Positions 63,910-64,000 of a stretch of DNA of 64,000 nucleotides are shown in pieces. Origin of the DNA: Sphaerolaimus hirsutus (taxonomy: Eukaryota; Nematoda; Chromadorea; Monhysterida; Sphaerolaimidae); NCBI GenBank assembly GCA_964036195.1, contig OZ038458.1, positions 8,135,832 to 8,199,831 on the forward strand, read 5' to 3'. A program made the position numbers and the translations under genes. The stretch's first letter is position 1, and the number at the start of each line of letters is the position of its first letter. The notes below the pieces were generated by a model. That model was not told the DNA's origin. It saw nothing but the letters and a program-made list of their open reading frames with translations, and made no database searches.

Positions 63910-64000
63910 TAGGGTGGCAGAATTTACCGTAACGTACCGTACCGTACCGCATTTTCGGAAAAATTACGGTACCGTACCGTTTACCACACTTAGAAATTTA
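63910..64000. mobile_element. Left end of a TAGGGTGGCAG-family element, cut by the window edge
   Basis: TAGGGTGGCAGAATTTACCG followed by ACCGTACCGT words, as at 57030. Confidence 0.7.

Noticed and set aside
1-64000. tRNA or rRNA genes
   Set aside because: No cloverleaf with A/B boxes or rRNA core sequence was noticed; the tRNA-like stretch at 18115 is a primer-binding site.

Overview
This is animal nuclear DNA. It has spliced genes with GT-AG introns, a BEL/Pao LTR retrotransposon (a metazoan lineage), and very many non-autonomous DNA transposons. The species cannot be named from the sequence. An arthropod or other ecdysozoan is my guess, from the short-exon, long-intron genes packed with MITEs and the enveloped BEL element.

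Layout. 1-12.5 kb (minus strand): the 5' exons of two partly visible genes, a secreted possibly leucine-rich-repeat protein (469-1412) and a single-pass membrane protein (11576-12529), separated by MITEs. 12.7-16.85 kb: nested MITEs, a CGGCC minisatellite-like repeat and one weak hypothetical ORF. 16.85-29.35 kb: an almost complete, young BEL/Pao element with 1260-bp LTRs that differ at about five positions by eye, a 5-bp target duplication, a tRNA-Ser primer-binding site, gag, and one 2413-residue ORF that runs protease-RT-RNase H-integrase straight into a membrane-anchored envelope-like domain. 31-35 kb (plus): a TIPIN/Swi3/Csm3 homologue (replication fork protection). 38.3-39.9 kb (plus): a MAD2L2/REV7-like HORMA gene (translesion synthesis), apparently damaged by a hAT insertion. 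41.2 kb to past the right edge (plus): a TEP1-like gene (TROVE, DUF4062, NACHT) for which 22 exons with consistent phases can be chained into 1258 codons. Three genes of genome maintenance or RNP function therefore lie in one direction, which may be chance.

The most unusual content is the transposon landscape. More than fifteen elements show exact or near-exact 8-bp target duplications (hAT type) and several others show TA duplications (Tc1/mariner type). In nearly every family a short conserved terminus is followed by long arms made of one short word repeated many times. The word differs between families, and sometimes between copies that share the same interior. One 620-bp hAT element (59078-59697) sits inside a TEP1 coding exon so that its duplicated target site supplies both splice sites. 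Splicing them restores the original reading frame exactly, which is a direct picture of intron gain by a transposon.
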